The translations under genes were made by a program, and so were the position numbers. A stretch of 64,000 nucleotides of DNA from Eubacterium sp. AF36-5BH (GTDB taxonomy: Bacteria > Bacillota > Clostridia > Lachnospirales > Lachnospiraceae): contig NZ_QTVG01000003.1 in the NCBI RefSeq assembly GCF_003460505.1, positions 207,472-271,471 of the forward strand, in the 5' to 3' direction. Shown here piece after piece: positions 33,633 through 42,539 of this stretch. The stretch's first letter is position 1; every line of letters begins with the position of its first letter. Under the pieces are notes generated by a model, which had not been told where the DNA came from, did not search any database, and was given only the letters and a program-made list of their open reading frames with translations.

Positions 33633-34743
33633 CTAAGAAGTGATGTTTCTCCCCTGATTTCTTGTATGAAATAACTGTATCTAAATTTACATTTTCAACG
33701 CTTTTGAAAATATTGCTCTCCACATAAGGATTAACCTGTTTTAAGTTTTTAATAAGTTCTTTTATTTCCACACGCTTTGATCTGTTTTCTTCATTGTTAC
33801 AGGTTGTGCAAGTGTCTGTAAACTTGCACGCACACTGTATGAAATGTAAGTCGTTATAGTCTCTCCATGACTTAATGTCATCTTCACGAATTAAATATAA
33901 CGGTCTGATTAATTCCATGCCTTCGAAATTTGTACTGTGAAGTTTTGGCATCATTGTTTGGACCTGAGCACCGTACAACATACCCATTAATATTGTCTCA
34001 ATAACATCATCGTAATGGTGACCTAATGCGATTTTGTTGCAACCTAATTCCTGTGCGAAACTATATAAATGGCCTCTTCTCATTCTTGCACATAAATAAC
34101 ATGGTGACTTTTCCACATTAAATACTGACTCAAAAATATCTGACTCATATATATCAATTGGGATGTTTAGTTTCTTTGCATTGTCTTCAATGACTTTTCT
34201 ATTTTCAGGACTATAACCCGGATCCATAACTAAAAACTTCACATCAAAATCAAATTTGTTGTGTCTCTTTAATTCCTGAAAAAGTTTTGCCATAAGCATT
34301 GAATCTTTACCACCTGAAATACAGACAGCAATTTTGTCTCCCGGTTTTACCAGTTCGTAAGTGTTTATTGCCTTGGCAAACTTAGACCAGATAGTTTTCT
34401 TATATTTTTTTCTAATACTCTGCTCTACATCCTTTGCTTTGTTTTCTGCAATTTCTTCGTTCATTGTGTCCATAAGCCACGCAATGTAACCACCTTCAAG
34501 ATTCACTGCATCATAGCCCTTTTCACAAAGATTCTCTGCTATTTCTAAACTGTTTTTTCCTCTTGCACAACATATAATTAATTTTTTTGAAAAATCTATA
34601 TTCTCATTATTCTCTATGTTATCAGGGGAAACATGTATTGAACCAGGTATGGCACCATAAGAAATATCCAATTCACTTCTAATGTCTATAACCTGATATG
34701 AATCTTTATCCAATGCTTTCATTTCTTTTGCTGAAATGTTCAT
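33616..34743 (-). CDS. Rhodanese-TtcA fusion, tRNA 2-thiolation type ATPase
   Basis: A 375-residue fusion. Residues about 5-95 are a rhodanese domain (VIDIRSELDISYGAIPGSIHV) with active-site cysteine C59 in CCARGKNS. Residues about 115-375 are a PP-loop ATPase of the TtcA family with SGGKDS at 143-148, CYLC at 215-218, GHHYDD, and a C-terminal CAC...CTTC cluster of cysteines (304-315). TtcA makes 2-thiocytidine at tRNA position 32 with an Fe-S cluster; the rhodanese could hand sulfur over in cis. An alternative is another thiolation substrate. It starts with ATG at 34743. Confidence 0.85.
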   Translation of the reverse strand: MNISAKEMKALDKDSYQVIDIRSELDISYGAIPGSIHVSPDNIENNENIDFSKKLIICCARGKNSLEIAENLCEKGYDAVNLEGGYIAWLMDTMNEEIAENKAKDVEQSIRKKYKKTIWSKFAKAINTYELVKPGDKIAVCISGGKDSMLMAKLFQELKRHNKFDFDVKFLVMDPGYSPENRKVIEDNAKKLNIPIDIYESDIFESVFNVEKSPCYLCARMRRGHLYSFAQELGCNKIALGHHYDDVIETILMGMLYGAQVQTMMPKLHSTNFEGMELIRPLYLIREDDIKSWRDYNDLHFIQCACKFTDTCTTCNNEENRSKRVEIKELIKNLKQVNPYVESNIFKSVENVNLDTVISYKKSGEKHHFLDDYDR

Positions 34744-34891
34744 AATTTTCCTCCAAATATTATATAAGTATCATTTGATTACTGATAATCTTTTATAATT
34801 ATTTTTATAACTACTTTTTTGTAATTATTTTTTTTACTTTGTCCAAAATATTTTTCTGTAGAAAACATGTGTTAAATAACCTACATCAAAA

Positions 34892-35644
34892 TTATACCGA
34901 TAAATCTTTGACAACTTCACCTGCAATAATCAAGCCAACTACTGATGGTACAAATGCCACACTGCCTGGAATTGCTCGTCTTTCAGTGCATTTGTGTTCT
35001 GCTCCCGGTGGACAAATGCAGTCTGCCCTACAGCTAATTGCCATATCTTCAACCGGTGTCATCGCAGGCTCTTCTGAATATACAACCTTTAATTTTTTTA
35101 CACCACGTTTCTTTAACTCTCTTCTCATTACCTTGGCTAAAGGACATACCTTTGTCTTGTATATATCAGCCACCTTAAATGCACTGGCATCAAGTTTATT
35201 TCCCGCACCCATGCTACTGATGATTTTTACATTTTTCTCCTGGGCTTTCATAACTAATGAAATCTTTGCCGTAACAGTATCTACAGCATCTACAATGTAA
35301 TCATATTCATCAAAAGGGAACTCATCAGCATTTTCAGGTAAAAAGAAACACTTATAAGTGTTTACCTTTGCATCAGGATTAATTTCTAATATACGTTCCT
35401 TGCAAACATCTACCTTATATTTTCCTACAGTTTTTCTTGTAGCTATAATCTGTCTGTTTAAATTAGTTAAACAAACCTTATCGTCATCTATTAAGTCAAA
35501 TGTTCCTACGCCACTTCTAACTAAAGCTTCTACAACGTAGCCACCTACTCCACCTACTCCAAAAATAGCAACTCTTGAGTTTTTTAACTTCTCCATTGCT
35601 TCTTTTCCCAGTAATAATTCTGTTCTTGAAAATTGTGTTAGCAT
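34892..35644 (-). CDS. tcdA: tRNA threonylcarbamoyladenosine dehydratase (TcdA/CsdL)
   Basis: An E1-like ThiF-family enzyme that uses ATP to cyclise t6A37 of tRNA to ct6A. The adenylation motif GVGGVGGYVVEALVRSG is near residue 28, followed by DDDKVCLTNLNRQ and the IVDAVDTVTAK segment. Length 250 fits. The ATG at 35644 has AAGGAG upstream; the open frame to 35749 is discarded because no site supports it. Upstream, 35667-35685, the predicted leader has a near-perfect hairpin. It is adjacent to the TtcA-like gene, so two tRNA modification genes are neighbours. Confidence 0.92.
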   Translation of the reverse strand: MLTQFSRTELLLGKEAMEKLKNSRVAIFGVGGVGGYVVEALVRSGVGTFDLIDDDKVCLTNLNRQIIATRKTVGKYKVDVCKERILEINPDAKVNTYKCFFLPENADEFPFDEYDYIVDAVDTVTAKISLVMKAQEKNVKIISSMGAGNKLDASAFKVADIYKTKVCPLAKVMRRELKKRGVKKLKVVYSEEPAMTPVEDMAISCRADCICPPGAEHKCTERRAIPGSVAFVPSVVGLIIAGEVVKDLSV

Positions 35645-35754
35645 TATTTTCTCCTTACATATAAACAGCGGATGCACTGCACCCGCATTGTTATAATTCC
35701 TAGTAATAATATAGGTAAATATTATAAATGTGGTAATTATCTTTGTCAAACATT

Positions 35755-36273
35755 TTATTTTAAATGAGTTCCTTCGTGGTCTCTCAAGAAGAACATTAAT
35801 TCAATTTTTGCTCTGTGATAAGCAATAAACTCATCTTTTTCAATTAAATCAAGAATTTCCTCTTTTGTAGCCCACCTTACAGCTTTAACTTCTCTTAGAG
35901 CAATTGTTACATCCTTAATGTCTACATCTTTTTCAACTAAGTAACAATCATCAAAGCCTCCATGGAAATTAATTGTAAAAGCCGGTCTAACTTCACTTAA
36001 GTCAAGCTCAATTCCAAGTTCCTCCATAGTTTCCCTGCTTGCAGCTTCACTACTTGTCTCTCCTGCAATCACACTGCCACCGACACTTACATCCCAAAGA
36101 TTTGGCCACAACTTCTTATCTTCCTGTCTCTGTTGAATAAGCATTTCACCTTTACTGTTAAAAATAGAAACATGTACCACTGTTCTGTAAAAGCCTTCCG
36201 GTACCTCTTCGTTTTTGTTAATTGTGTTGCCTGTTCTAATTCTGTCCTTTGTGTACAAATCCCATTTTTCCAT
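35755..36273 (-). CDS. NUDIX hydrolase, IDI/YfcD-like
   Basis: A 172-residue NUDIX protein. The full Nudix box is GGSVIAGETSSEAASRETMEELGIEL (about residues 70-95 from this start), with the glutamates that bind magnesium. MEKWDLYTKDRIRTG and VHVSIFNSKGEMLIQQR give it the look of isopentenyl-isomerase-like or YfcD-like NUDIX enzymes. I chose the ATG at 36273, which avoids a 26-bp overlap with the flavoprotein gene and has AGGAAAGG upstream; 36333 is the longer option. Substrate unknown. Confidence 0.82.
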   Translation of the reverse strand: MEKWDLYTKDRIRTGNTINKNEEVPEGFYRTVVHVSIFNSKGEMLIQQRQEDKKLWPNLWDVSVGGSVIAGETSSEAASRETMEELGIELDLSEVRPAFTINFHGGFDDCYLVEKDVDIKDVTIALREVKAVRWATKEEILDLIEKDEFIAYHRAKIELMFFLRDHEGTHLK

Positions 36274-36307
36274 TTGCTTATAAACCTTTCCTAACTCATT
36301 TTTGTTA

Positions 36308-37477
36308 TTAACAATTGATAATTTCTTCTGCAAGTTTTTCCATCTGTTCTATGTTTTCTTCCTTCATAACAGACTTAACTGTTACCATATTCTCGCATAC
36401 TTTAACATCCTTCATTGGCTCTAACAGCCCCTTCATAACTTTTCCGGCTAATGGAGCCCAGGAGCCATTTTCAATAAGTCCTACTGTTCTCTTCTGGTAA
36501 CTCTTATGAGCTAATCTGTTTAAGAAATCTTCCATAACCGGGAAAACTCCGCCGTCATAAGTAGCTGCTGCAAGAATCATTCTGTCATATCTGAAAGCAT
36601 CTTCAATTGCTTCAGCCATGTCATCTCTTGATAAATCCATAACTGAAACTTTTTCAACACCCTTCTCTTTTAAGATTTCAGCCATTTTTTCACCGGCTTT
36701 AAGAGTGTTTCCATGTATAGATGCACATGCAATTAGAACACCTTTGTCTTCTGGTTCATAACTACTCCATGTTGCGTATTTGCCAATGTAATATGAAAGA
36801 TTCTCTTTTAAAATTGGTCCATGAAGAGGACAAATAGTATTAATTTCAAGGGCTGCTGCTTTTTTAAGTAAAGTCTGAACAGGCATACCGTACTTACCTA
36901 CAATATTAAAGTAATATCTTCTTGCCTCACATGCCCAATCTTCATCTGCTGATAAAGCACCAAACTTTCCAAATCCGTCTGCTGAAAAAAGTACCTTCTC
37001 TGACACTTCGTATTCCACCATAACTTCCGGCCAGTGAACCATTGGTGCCATTACAAATTTAAGTGTATGAGTTCCTAAATTAAGCTCTTCACCTTCTTTT
37101 ACAGCAATGCTTCTTGCCTGTAAATTTTCAATTTCAAAAAACTGTGGCAACATTGCCAATGCCTTTGCACTGAGTACAATCTTTGCTTCAGGATATTTTT
37201 CTGTAAATTCCTTAATACTTCCTGAATGGTCAGGCTCTAAATGTGAAACAATTAAATAATCTACCTTTCTACCTGCTAATGCATTAGATAGATTATCTAA
37301 CCACTCACTTGTTTTTCTTTCATCAACAGTATCCATTACTGCTGTTTTCTCATCTATAATTACATAAGAATTGTATGAAACACCATTTGGAACTACATAC
37401 TGACTTTCAAATAAGTCTATGTCTGTGTCATCAACTCCTATGTACTTAATTGCATCTGAAATATATGTATCGCTCAT
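36308..37477 (-). CDS. Flavodiiron protein (FprA/ROO type)
   Basis: An oxygen- or nitric-oxide-reducing flavoprotein used by anaerobes for detoxification. The N-terminal metallo-beta-lactamase domain carries the diiron ligands in HLEPDHSG (79-86), H in VHWPEVMV and D in SADGFGKFG. The flavodoxin domain begins near residue 250 (IACASIHGNTLKAGE) and binds FMN. Length 389 is the standard two-domain form without a rubredoxin tail. The ATG at 37477 has a GGAGG-like site (AAAGGAGGAAG). Confidence 0.94.
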   Translation of the reverse strand: MSDTYISDAIKYIGVDDTDIDLFESQYVVPNGVSYNSYVIIDEKTAVMDTVDERKTSEWLDNLSNALAGRKVDYLIVSHLEPDHSGSIKEFTEKYPEAKIVLSAKALAMLPQFFEIENLQARSIAVKEGEELNLGTHTLKFVMAPMVHWPEVMVEYEVSEKVLFSADGFGKFGALSADEDWACEARRYYFNIVGKYGMPVQTLLKKAAALEINTICPLHGPILKENLSYYIGKYATWSSYEPEDKGVLIACASIHGNTLKAGEKMAEILKEKGVEKVSVMDLSRDDMAEAIEDAFRYDRMILAAATYDGGVFPVMEDFLNRLAHKSYQKRTVGLIENGSWAPLAGKVMKGLLEPMKDVKVCENMVTVKSVMKEENIEQMEKLAEEIINC

Positions 37478-37530
37478 CTTCTTCCTCCTTTGAATTCAAA
37501 ACTATTTTATAGTATATCACGTCATAATGT

Positions 37531-37566
37531 ATGTGAAAAGAAATTCTGAAGCAATTTTTATTACAT
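37531..37566. repeat. Composite intergenic element, degenerate copy C
   Basis: ATGTGAAAAGAAATT (37531-37545), then CTGAAGC, then AATTTTTATTACAT (37553-37566) is a diverged version of the hairpins at 43941-43979 and 55611-55643. As in those copies it is followed by AAAAAA and a terminator. The GCGAGTG/GGAACG part is not recognisable here. Confidence 0.5.
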
Positions 37567-37607
37567 AAAAAATGAGGTCTGACATTGTCATAACCTCATT
37601 TTTTTAA
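37567..37607. terminator. Bidirectional terminator between the flavodiiron and SEC-C genes
   Basis: AATGAGGT (37571-37578) pairs with ACCTCATT (37593-37600), and inside it GACA pairs with TGTC. A-runs and T-runs flank both sides (T7 on plus, T6 on minus). In the minus direction it ends the SEC-C gene. Confidence 0.8.
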
Positions 37608-37611
37608 TTTT

Positions 37612-38718
37612 TTATTTTCTTCCACAACACTGTTTGTATTTCTTTCCTGAGCCACATGGGCATTTATCGTTAGGATAAATTTTCTTACCATGTATAACAC
37701 CTGTGTTCTTTGGTTTTGACTGATTACTCTGTGTATTCAAGTCAACTCTTCTTGGTGCTTCAAGTGGTGTAAAACCACGATTTAAAATCATTCTGCTGTT
37801 GTTCCAAAGATTCTGAACATACTGTGCCAAGGCACTAATCTGAAGGTCACTGTCTAAATGAACGCCCTCTTCGTTTTTAATCATTTCAAAAACTTCTCTA
37901 ATTTCTGCCCCTGACATAATCTCTGACTGTACACGCTGGCATAAGTTAGTTGCATGTTCTTCTGTCATGTTCATCTTGCGAATCATATAATCTTCAAAGT
38001 TCTGGGCTTCCATTGTTTCAGGTAAAATACCGTATGTTCCAAGAGACATAATTTCCTTCTTTGTTGGAATATAATATGCTCTGTCACCCTGTGCCTTTAT
38101 TAAACCTCTGTCATTTGGATAAAAGAAACTATAGTAAACTTTTCCATCGTGAACCTGGTATAAACTTAATTCATAAGGGATACTTTCAATTCTCTCAATA
38201 AGCTGTTCTTCTGTTTCATCGTACTTAACACCTTTTTTCATCATATCAAGAATAACTGAAACAGGTGCTATACCGTGTAAAAAACCTAAAGTCTTTAAGC
38301 AACAGAAAAGAAAACTGTTAATTTTTCTTTTTGCTTCAAACTCTTCGTCTGAAATTTCTTCATATCTTTTAACTACATCTGCCGGTGCTGTATACTGTTT
38401 TTCAGAAATTCTACCCATGTATGAAGCACCATATAATTTACTATATAAAATCTTGCTTGTAGTATCATCTTCTTCGTTATTATCTCTATTTCTAAATGCT
38501 TCGATTTCCTCATCAGTCATATACTGGAAGTATTTCACCATTTCTTCAGCACTTAACATTTTTTCAATAATTGTTTCAATTAATGGACCTTTATTTAGTT
38601 TAGATATGCCTTTAATGCCTTTCATTTTTGCAATATCTTTTAAATCATCTTTATTAAAATCTTCAAAAATATCTTTTAATAATATTTCCTTACGATTTTC
38701 TGACTTAGCAACTTTCAT
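37612..38718 (-). CDS. SEC-C motif protein with SAP/Rho-N-like N-terminus
   Basis: A 368-residue cytoplasmic protein. The last residues form a SEC-C zinc motif (NDKCPCGSGKKYKQCCGRK), as at the SecA C-terminus and in YecA-like proteins. Residues about 20-55 (DLKDIAKMKGIKGISKLNKGPLIETI) resemble a Rho-N/SAP nucleic-acid-binding helix pair. The middle is helical and without recognisable motifs. Function unknown. It stands alone, ended by the terminator at 37567-37607. Confidence 0.8.
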   Translation of the reverse strand: MKVAKSENRKEILLKDIFEDFNKDDLKDIAKMKGIKGISKLNKGPLIETIIEKMLSAEEMVKYFQYMTDEEIEAFRNRDNNEEDDTTSKILYSKLYGASYMGRISEKQYTAPADVVKRYEEISDEEFEAKRKINSFLFCCLKTLGFLHGIAPVSVILDMMKKGVKYDETEEQLIERIESIPYELSLYQVHDGKVYYSFFYPNDRGLIKAQGDRAYYIPTKKEIMSLGTYGILPETMEAQNFEDYMIRKMNMTEEHATNLCQRVQSEIMSGAEIREVFEMIKNEEGVHLDSDLQISALAQYVQNLWNNSRMILNRGFTPLEAPRRVDLNTQSNQSKPKNTGVIHGKKIYPNDKCPCGSGKKYKQCCGRK

Positions 38719-38956
38719 ATAAACTCCTTTTCTCTTAACTTTAGTATATTAATTATATTTAAAGTATTCTTACCATAAATATTTAATTTCTAAATCAGGT
38801 GCTATGCACCATAAAACAATTTCAATCCACACATTATATTACTTTGATTTTTTTATATTGTAAACTAAAAAATTTAAGTTTGAAAAAATTTTAAGTATTT
38901 TTCATAGATTTTCCTGTATTTTTCTCTTTGTTTTTGCACTTTTGACAATATACTTC

Positions 38957-39772
38957 TTACAATAAACCAAGTTTTTCAAAAGCATTATAAATGCCATCGT
39001 TGTTTATGTCTGTTGTTACTATGTCTGCTTTGTCTTTTAAATCAGGAATTGCATTACCCATTGCAATGCCTGTTCCTGCAAACTCAATCATTTCAAAATC
39101 ATTTGGGCCGTCACCAACTGCAACTGAATTGACAACCGATACCTGAGCGGCTTTTAAAAATTCTCTCATGCCTATAGCCTTATTAACACCTGCAATGGTA
39201 ATCTCACCACCGTTTTTCTGATTGTTATAACTAAGTGGTGTATTTTCAAAATCAGGTGCCAAATCAGCTGCCACCTTGTCTCCCGGAAAAGGTCCTGTCT
39301 GATAAACAGCTTTCTCCTGATTGTCCGGGGTCCAAACATCTTCTCTTATTTCCATTTTACCAAAAGTATTTTCTATATGTTTCTTACTTGCACCTGCCTT
39401 AACAAAACCTTCTGTTAATTTTTCCTTGCAGTTTTCCGTTGTAATAAGTCTTGTGTCCGTTTGAATACTGAAAATAAAATTGTTATCTTTTAAATAATGA
39501 CCTAACTTTTCTCTCTGCTCTTTTGTCATACATTTGTGATAAACAACTTTTCCTTCATATTCCACATACGCTCCTGCTGCTGCAACTATACCGTCTATTC
39601 CTAAGTCCAGAACTTCCTTCGCTATCTGGAATTTACTTCTACCTGAGCAGACAACCATGTAATGTCCATTTTCTCTTGCTTTTCTAATAGCTGTTTTGGT
39701 TGATTCAGGTATGTTACCAAAGAAATCAACTATTGTTCCATCTATATCTAAAAATACAACTTTTTTGTCCAT
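38957..39772 (-). CDS. HAD phosphatase, Cof family
   Basis: A 271-residue Cof-type (IIB cap) HAD phosphatase acting on sugar phosphates, flavin or pyridoxal phosphates. Motif I is FLDIDGTIVD (7-16), motif II VCSGRS near 61, motif III K in VNKAIGM, and motif IV GDGPNDFEMIEFAG near 222. It follows the amidase closely (13 bp downstream in the minus direction), so the two may share a transcript, though the functional link is unclear. Confidence 0.9.
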   Translation of the reverse strand: MDKKVVFLDIDGTIVDFFGNIPESTKTAIRKARENGHYMVVCSGRSKFQIAKEVLDLGIDGIVAAAGAYVEYEGKVVYHKCMTKEQREKLGHYLKDNNFIFSIQTDTRLITTENCKEKLTEGFVKAGASKKHIENTFGKMEIREDVWTPDNQEKAVYQTGPFPGDKVAADLAPDFENTPLSYNNQKNGGEITIAGVNKAIGMREFLKAAQVSVVNSVAVGDGPNDFEMIEFAGTGIAMGNAIPDLKDKADIVTTDINNDGIYNAFEKLGLL

Positions 39773-39785
39773 TTTCTACCTCATT

Positions 39786-41123
39786 CTATCTTTTACTTAA
39801 AAGCTTTCCTGTCTTTTTGCTGAATCTATAATATTTTTTCTTTATTTTCTTTTTACCTTTTAGCATGCCCTTTTTCTTTGAAAAATAGTAAGTAGCATTT
39901 TTGTAGGTTACCCAACCGTTTTTCTTATAACCCTTTGAGTTAAAATAGTAGCTGCTAACACCGTCATTATAAATTTTACTTCTTAATATAACTCCATTGC
40001 CTTTTGCCAGATATTTTTTGTTTTTAACTTTGAACCATCCTGTTTTTAAAACACCTGTTTTTGAATTAAGGTAAAATTTATTTTTTCCTACAGTTATGAA
40101 ACCTTTATCCATTTTGGCATTTTTGCTGTTAAAATGATACCAGCTGCCATTTACCTTAACCCAGCCTGCAATCTTCTTACCGTTAGAGTTAATGTAATAT
40201 GTAGATTTTCCCTTTTTATTTAAGGTGCCTGAAATGTTCTTTTTACTTAAATTATAATAAGCAACTATACCTTTTGCGTCTGCTACACCTAATTTTTTTC
40301 GTTTTGCAGTTGTTTTCAAAAACTTTTTGCAGTCACTTTTGTTGGTAATAAATCCATGTTCAACAATAATACTAGGTATCTTGTTATAAATGCCTTCTCG
40401 TACAATTGAATAGTAATCTGCTCTAGCTTTGTTTGGATAATAATCATCGGACTTTCTTAAAAGGAAACCACCGTTATACACCCCTGCCAGCTGAAGATTA
40501 TCCAAAATTATTTTTCCTAATTCCGTTGTTTTTATACCTACAGAAGTTCTGTAACCCGAATTATATGCAGAAAGCAAAAGTGCTCCTGTTCTGCTTGGGC
40601 TTGGGTCTGAATTAATGTGAAGACTTACTAAAAAATCTGCGTCTAGTCTTTTTGCCATATTATTTCTTGCTACAAGACAACCTGCAAGACTTGCAGTTGA
40701 TAAACAATTACCATTTGTTCTTGTCATGTAAACTGTCACGTCACCAAACTTATTAAGATAGTCCCTGCAGGCAAGTCCAATATCCAATGTGATTATTTCT
40801 TCCTTTAAGCCATTACCATGAGCTCCTATATGTATTTTGCAATGTCCCGGATCTAACAAAATTATTTTGGACTTAACAGGTGATAGATTAGACTCTGTGT
40901 ATTTTTCCACAGTTGTTGTTTCCTGCGGTTTCGTAGTTTCAGCGGGTGTTGTCTGTTCCGGGGTTGTTGTTTCATTTGGTGTAGTCTCTTCCACAGTTGT
41001 TGTTTCTACCTGTGTTGTAGTTTCCTGTTCCACTGCGGCTAAAACATTGTTAGAAAAAACAATTCCCAAACCTAATAAGAATGTAGTTGTTCCTATATAA
41101 AATGTTCTTTTTAATTTTCTCAT
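39786..41123 (-). CDS. Secreted N-acetylmuramoyl-L-alanine amidase with wall-binding repeats
   Basis: A secreted cell-wall amidase (445 residues). Signal peptide at 1-29, Thr/Glu/Pro-rich linker at 33-72, and Amidase_3 domain at about 86-292 with zinc ligands H94 in LDPGHC, E108, H168 in SLHIN, and the catalytic E254 in IVEHGF. Residues about 300-440 are six or so aromatic/glycine repeats of the choline- or glucan-binding type (GWVKVNGSWYHF, GWFKVKNKKYLA, GWVTYKNATYYF). The ATG at 41123 has CAGGAG upstream. The ribosome site directly follows a terminator at 41142-41181. Confidence 0.9.
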   Translation of the reverse strand: MRKLKRTFYIGTTTFLLGLGIVFSNNVLAAVEQETTTQVETTTVEETTPNETTTPEQTTPAETTKPQETTTVEKYTESNLSPVKSKIILLDPGHCKIHIGAHGNGLKEEIITLDIGLACRDYLNKFGDVTVYMTRTNGNCLSTASLAGCLVARNNMAKRLDADFLVSLHINSDPSPSRTGALLLSAYNSGYRTSVGIKTTELGKIILDNLQLAGVYNGGFLLRKSDDYYPNKARADYYSIVREGIYNKIPSIIVEHGFITNKSDCKKFLKTTAKRKKLGVADAKGIVAYYNLSKKNISGTLNKKGKSTYYINSNGKKIAGWVKVNGSWYHFNSKNAKMDKGFITVGKNKFYLNSKTGVLKTGWFKVKNKKYLAKGNGVILRSKIYNDGVSSYYFNSKGYKKNGWVTYKNATYYFSKKKGMLKGKKKIKKKYYRFSKKTGKLLSKR

Positions 41124-41141
41124 AATTATCTCCTGTATTCT

Positions 41142-41181
41142 TAAAAACTGTAGAATATATTTAAACAATACATTCTACAGT
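41142..41181 (-). terminator. Terminator of the GntR-ABC operon, abutting the amidase ribosome site
   Basis: ACTGTAGAAT (41147-41156) and ATTCTACAGT (41172-41181) form a perfect 10-bp stem with a 15-base loop; in the minus direction TTTTT follows. Only 19 bases lie between the T-run and the amidase ATG. Confidence 0.75.
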
Positions 41182-41240
41182 CTTACTTTTATCACTTTCA
41201 ATCAAGCTACAGGAAACATTATAACACAAATGTTTCTTAT

Positions 41241-42539
41241 TTATTTAATTTTTATAAACTTTGAGTTTATATTCTCAGATGTATTTGCCTTTGGAATATA
41301 AATTACAACACGATAAGATGTTGTATATCTGCTTATCATTTCTTTAAAATCGTCCAAGTCATCATCAGAATCTTTAACTTTATTTCCCATGAATCTCTGT
41401 ATATCTGCATTTTGGAATCCATAAACATTTAATGCTATATATTTCTTATTTAAAGATTTATTAGTTATAACGAATTTATTGTTTTCTACAGAAACATTAA
41501 TGTCTGAATCAGCAAAAATATCATCTATCAAAGAACTTTTAGTAGTTGGGATATATTTTCTAACAACTACTTTTGCTTTATCTCCCTGTCTTATTTCTAC
41601 ATTTTCAACTCCAATGGCATCCATGTCGCTATGTCCGTAACTCCCCTCTACTACTTTCATGCCTGCCGGTATATTAATACTATATTCCACCTTTTCAGCT
41701 TTTTCTTTATTTCCCTTAACATAATCTTCCATCTCTTCTGTTCCTGATGATACATAAAGGAGTGGTGTCACTGCAAGTAACATAATCATCATTGCAATTA
41801 CAATACCCATGAGAATGTTTCCGTAGTTAATTGTAAACTTGCTGTCTTTTATGTATTTTTCAAGTAAAAAACCAATTACGAAAAAGATTACACATATAAT
41901 TAAAATTTCTAAAATGTCTTTTCCCGCCACATTAAATTGGGCATCTGAATCTGACAATACTATAACCCCGTTTCTTATTAAAAGTAGTATTCCCATAACT
42001 ATTGCCAGCAATACTAATATGCTCTTTCTTGCAATGGTTGCTGTAAGTTTAATCACCGCTGTTAAGAGCAGGAAGCCAGCTAAAATGTAAACTGTTATAC
42101 CTAAGATAAATTTTGCATTTATTTTTGTGAAAACAGAAAAGTCTGTAGTAGCGCAAATAATAAATATAACAAATTTTATAATTAGTACGCACACAACTTC
42201 AAGCAATGAAAAAATTCCTAAAACAGTAATATCGCTTAACCAGCTTGCAACATATCTTGTTACTCTGTTTTGTGGATACATGCCAGTTGATTCCTTAAAA
42301 ATATTTGTATTATATGAAAACACAATCATTAATATTAAGGCTGCGAAAACAAATACCCCTTTCGGAAATTCCACTGCATAACAGTGATTTGAAGTATTTT
42401 TCATCATTAATACTATTTCCCAAAAATTCAAAATAAGCATACCTATGGTTATTACTGCCAGACCTTTAATGTAACCTGATAATTGTCTTATTCTTAATTT
42501 GTATAAATCCTTTATATTTCTTAATTCTAATTTTTCCAT
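41241..42539 (-). CDS. Membrane subunit of a YtrA-type ABC transporter
   Basis: A 432-residue membrane protein with about six membrane segments in the first 280 residues, followed by a soluble domain of about 150 residues (EEMEDYVKGNKEKAEKVEYSINIP...), an ABC-2-like permease layout with an extra C-terminal domain. It overlaps the ATPase gene by 13 bp. The GntR-ATPase-permease order is that of the Bacillus ytr operon, which responds to wall-active antibiotics. The substrate is unknown. Confidence 0.72.
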   Translation of the reverse strand: MEKLELRNIKDLYKLRIRQLSGYIKGLAVITIGMLILNFWEIVLMMKNTSNHCYAVEFPKGVFVFAALILMIVFSYNTNIFKESTGMYPQNRVTRYVASWLSDITVLGIFSLLEVVCVLIIKFVIFIICATTDFSVFTKINAKFILGITVYILAGFLLLTAVIKLTATIARKSILVLLAIVMGILLLIRNGVIVLSDSDAQFNVAGKDILEILIICVIFFVIGFLLEKYIKDSKFTINYGNILMGIVIAMMIMLLAVTPLLYVSSGTEEMEDYVKGNKEKAEKVEYSINIPAGMKVVEGSYGHSDMDAIGVENVEIRQGDKAKVVVRKYIPTTKSSLIDDIFADSDINVSVENNKFVITNKSLNKKYIALNVYGFQNADIQRFMGNKVKDSDDDLDDFKEMISRYTTSYRVVIYIPKANTSENINSKFIKIK

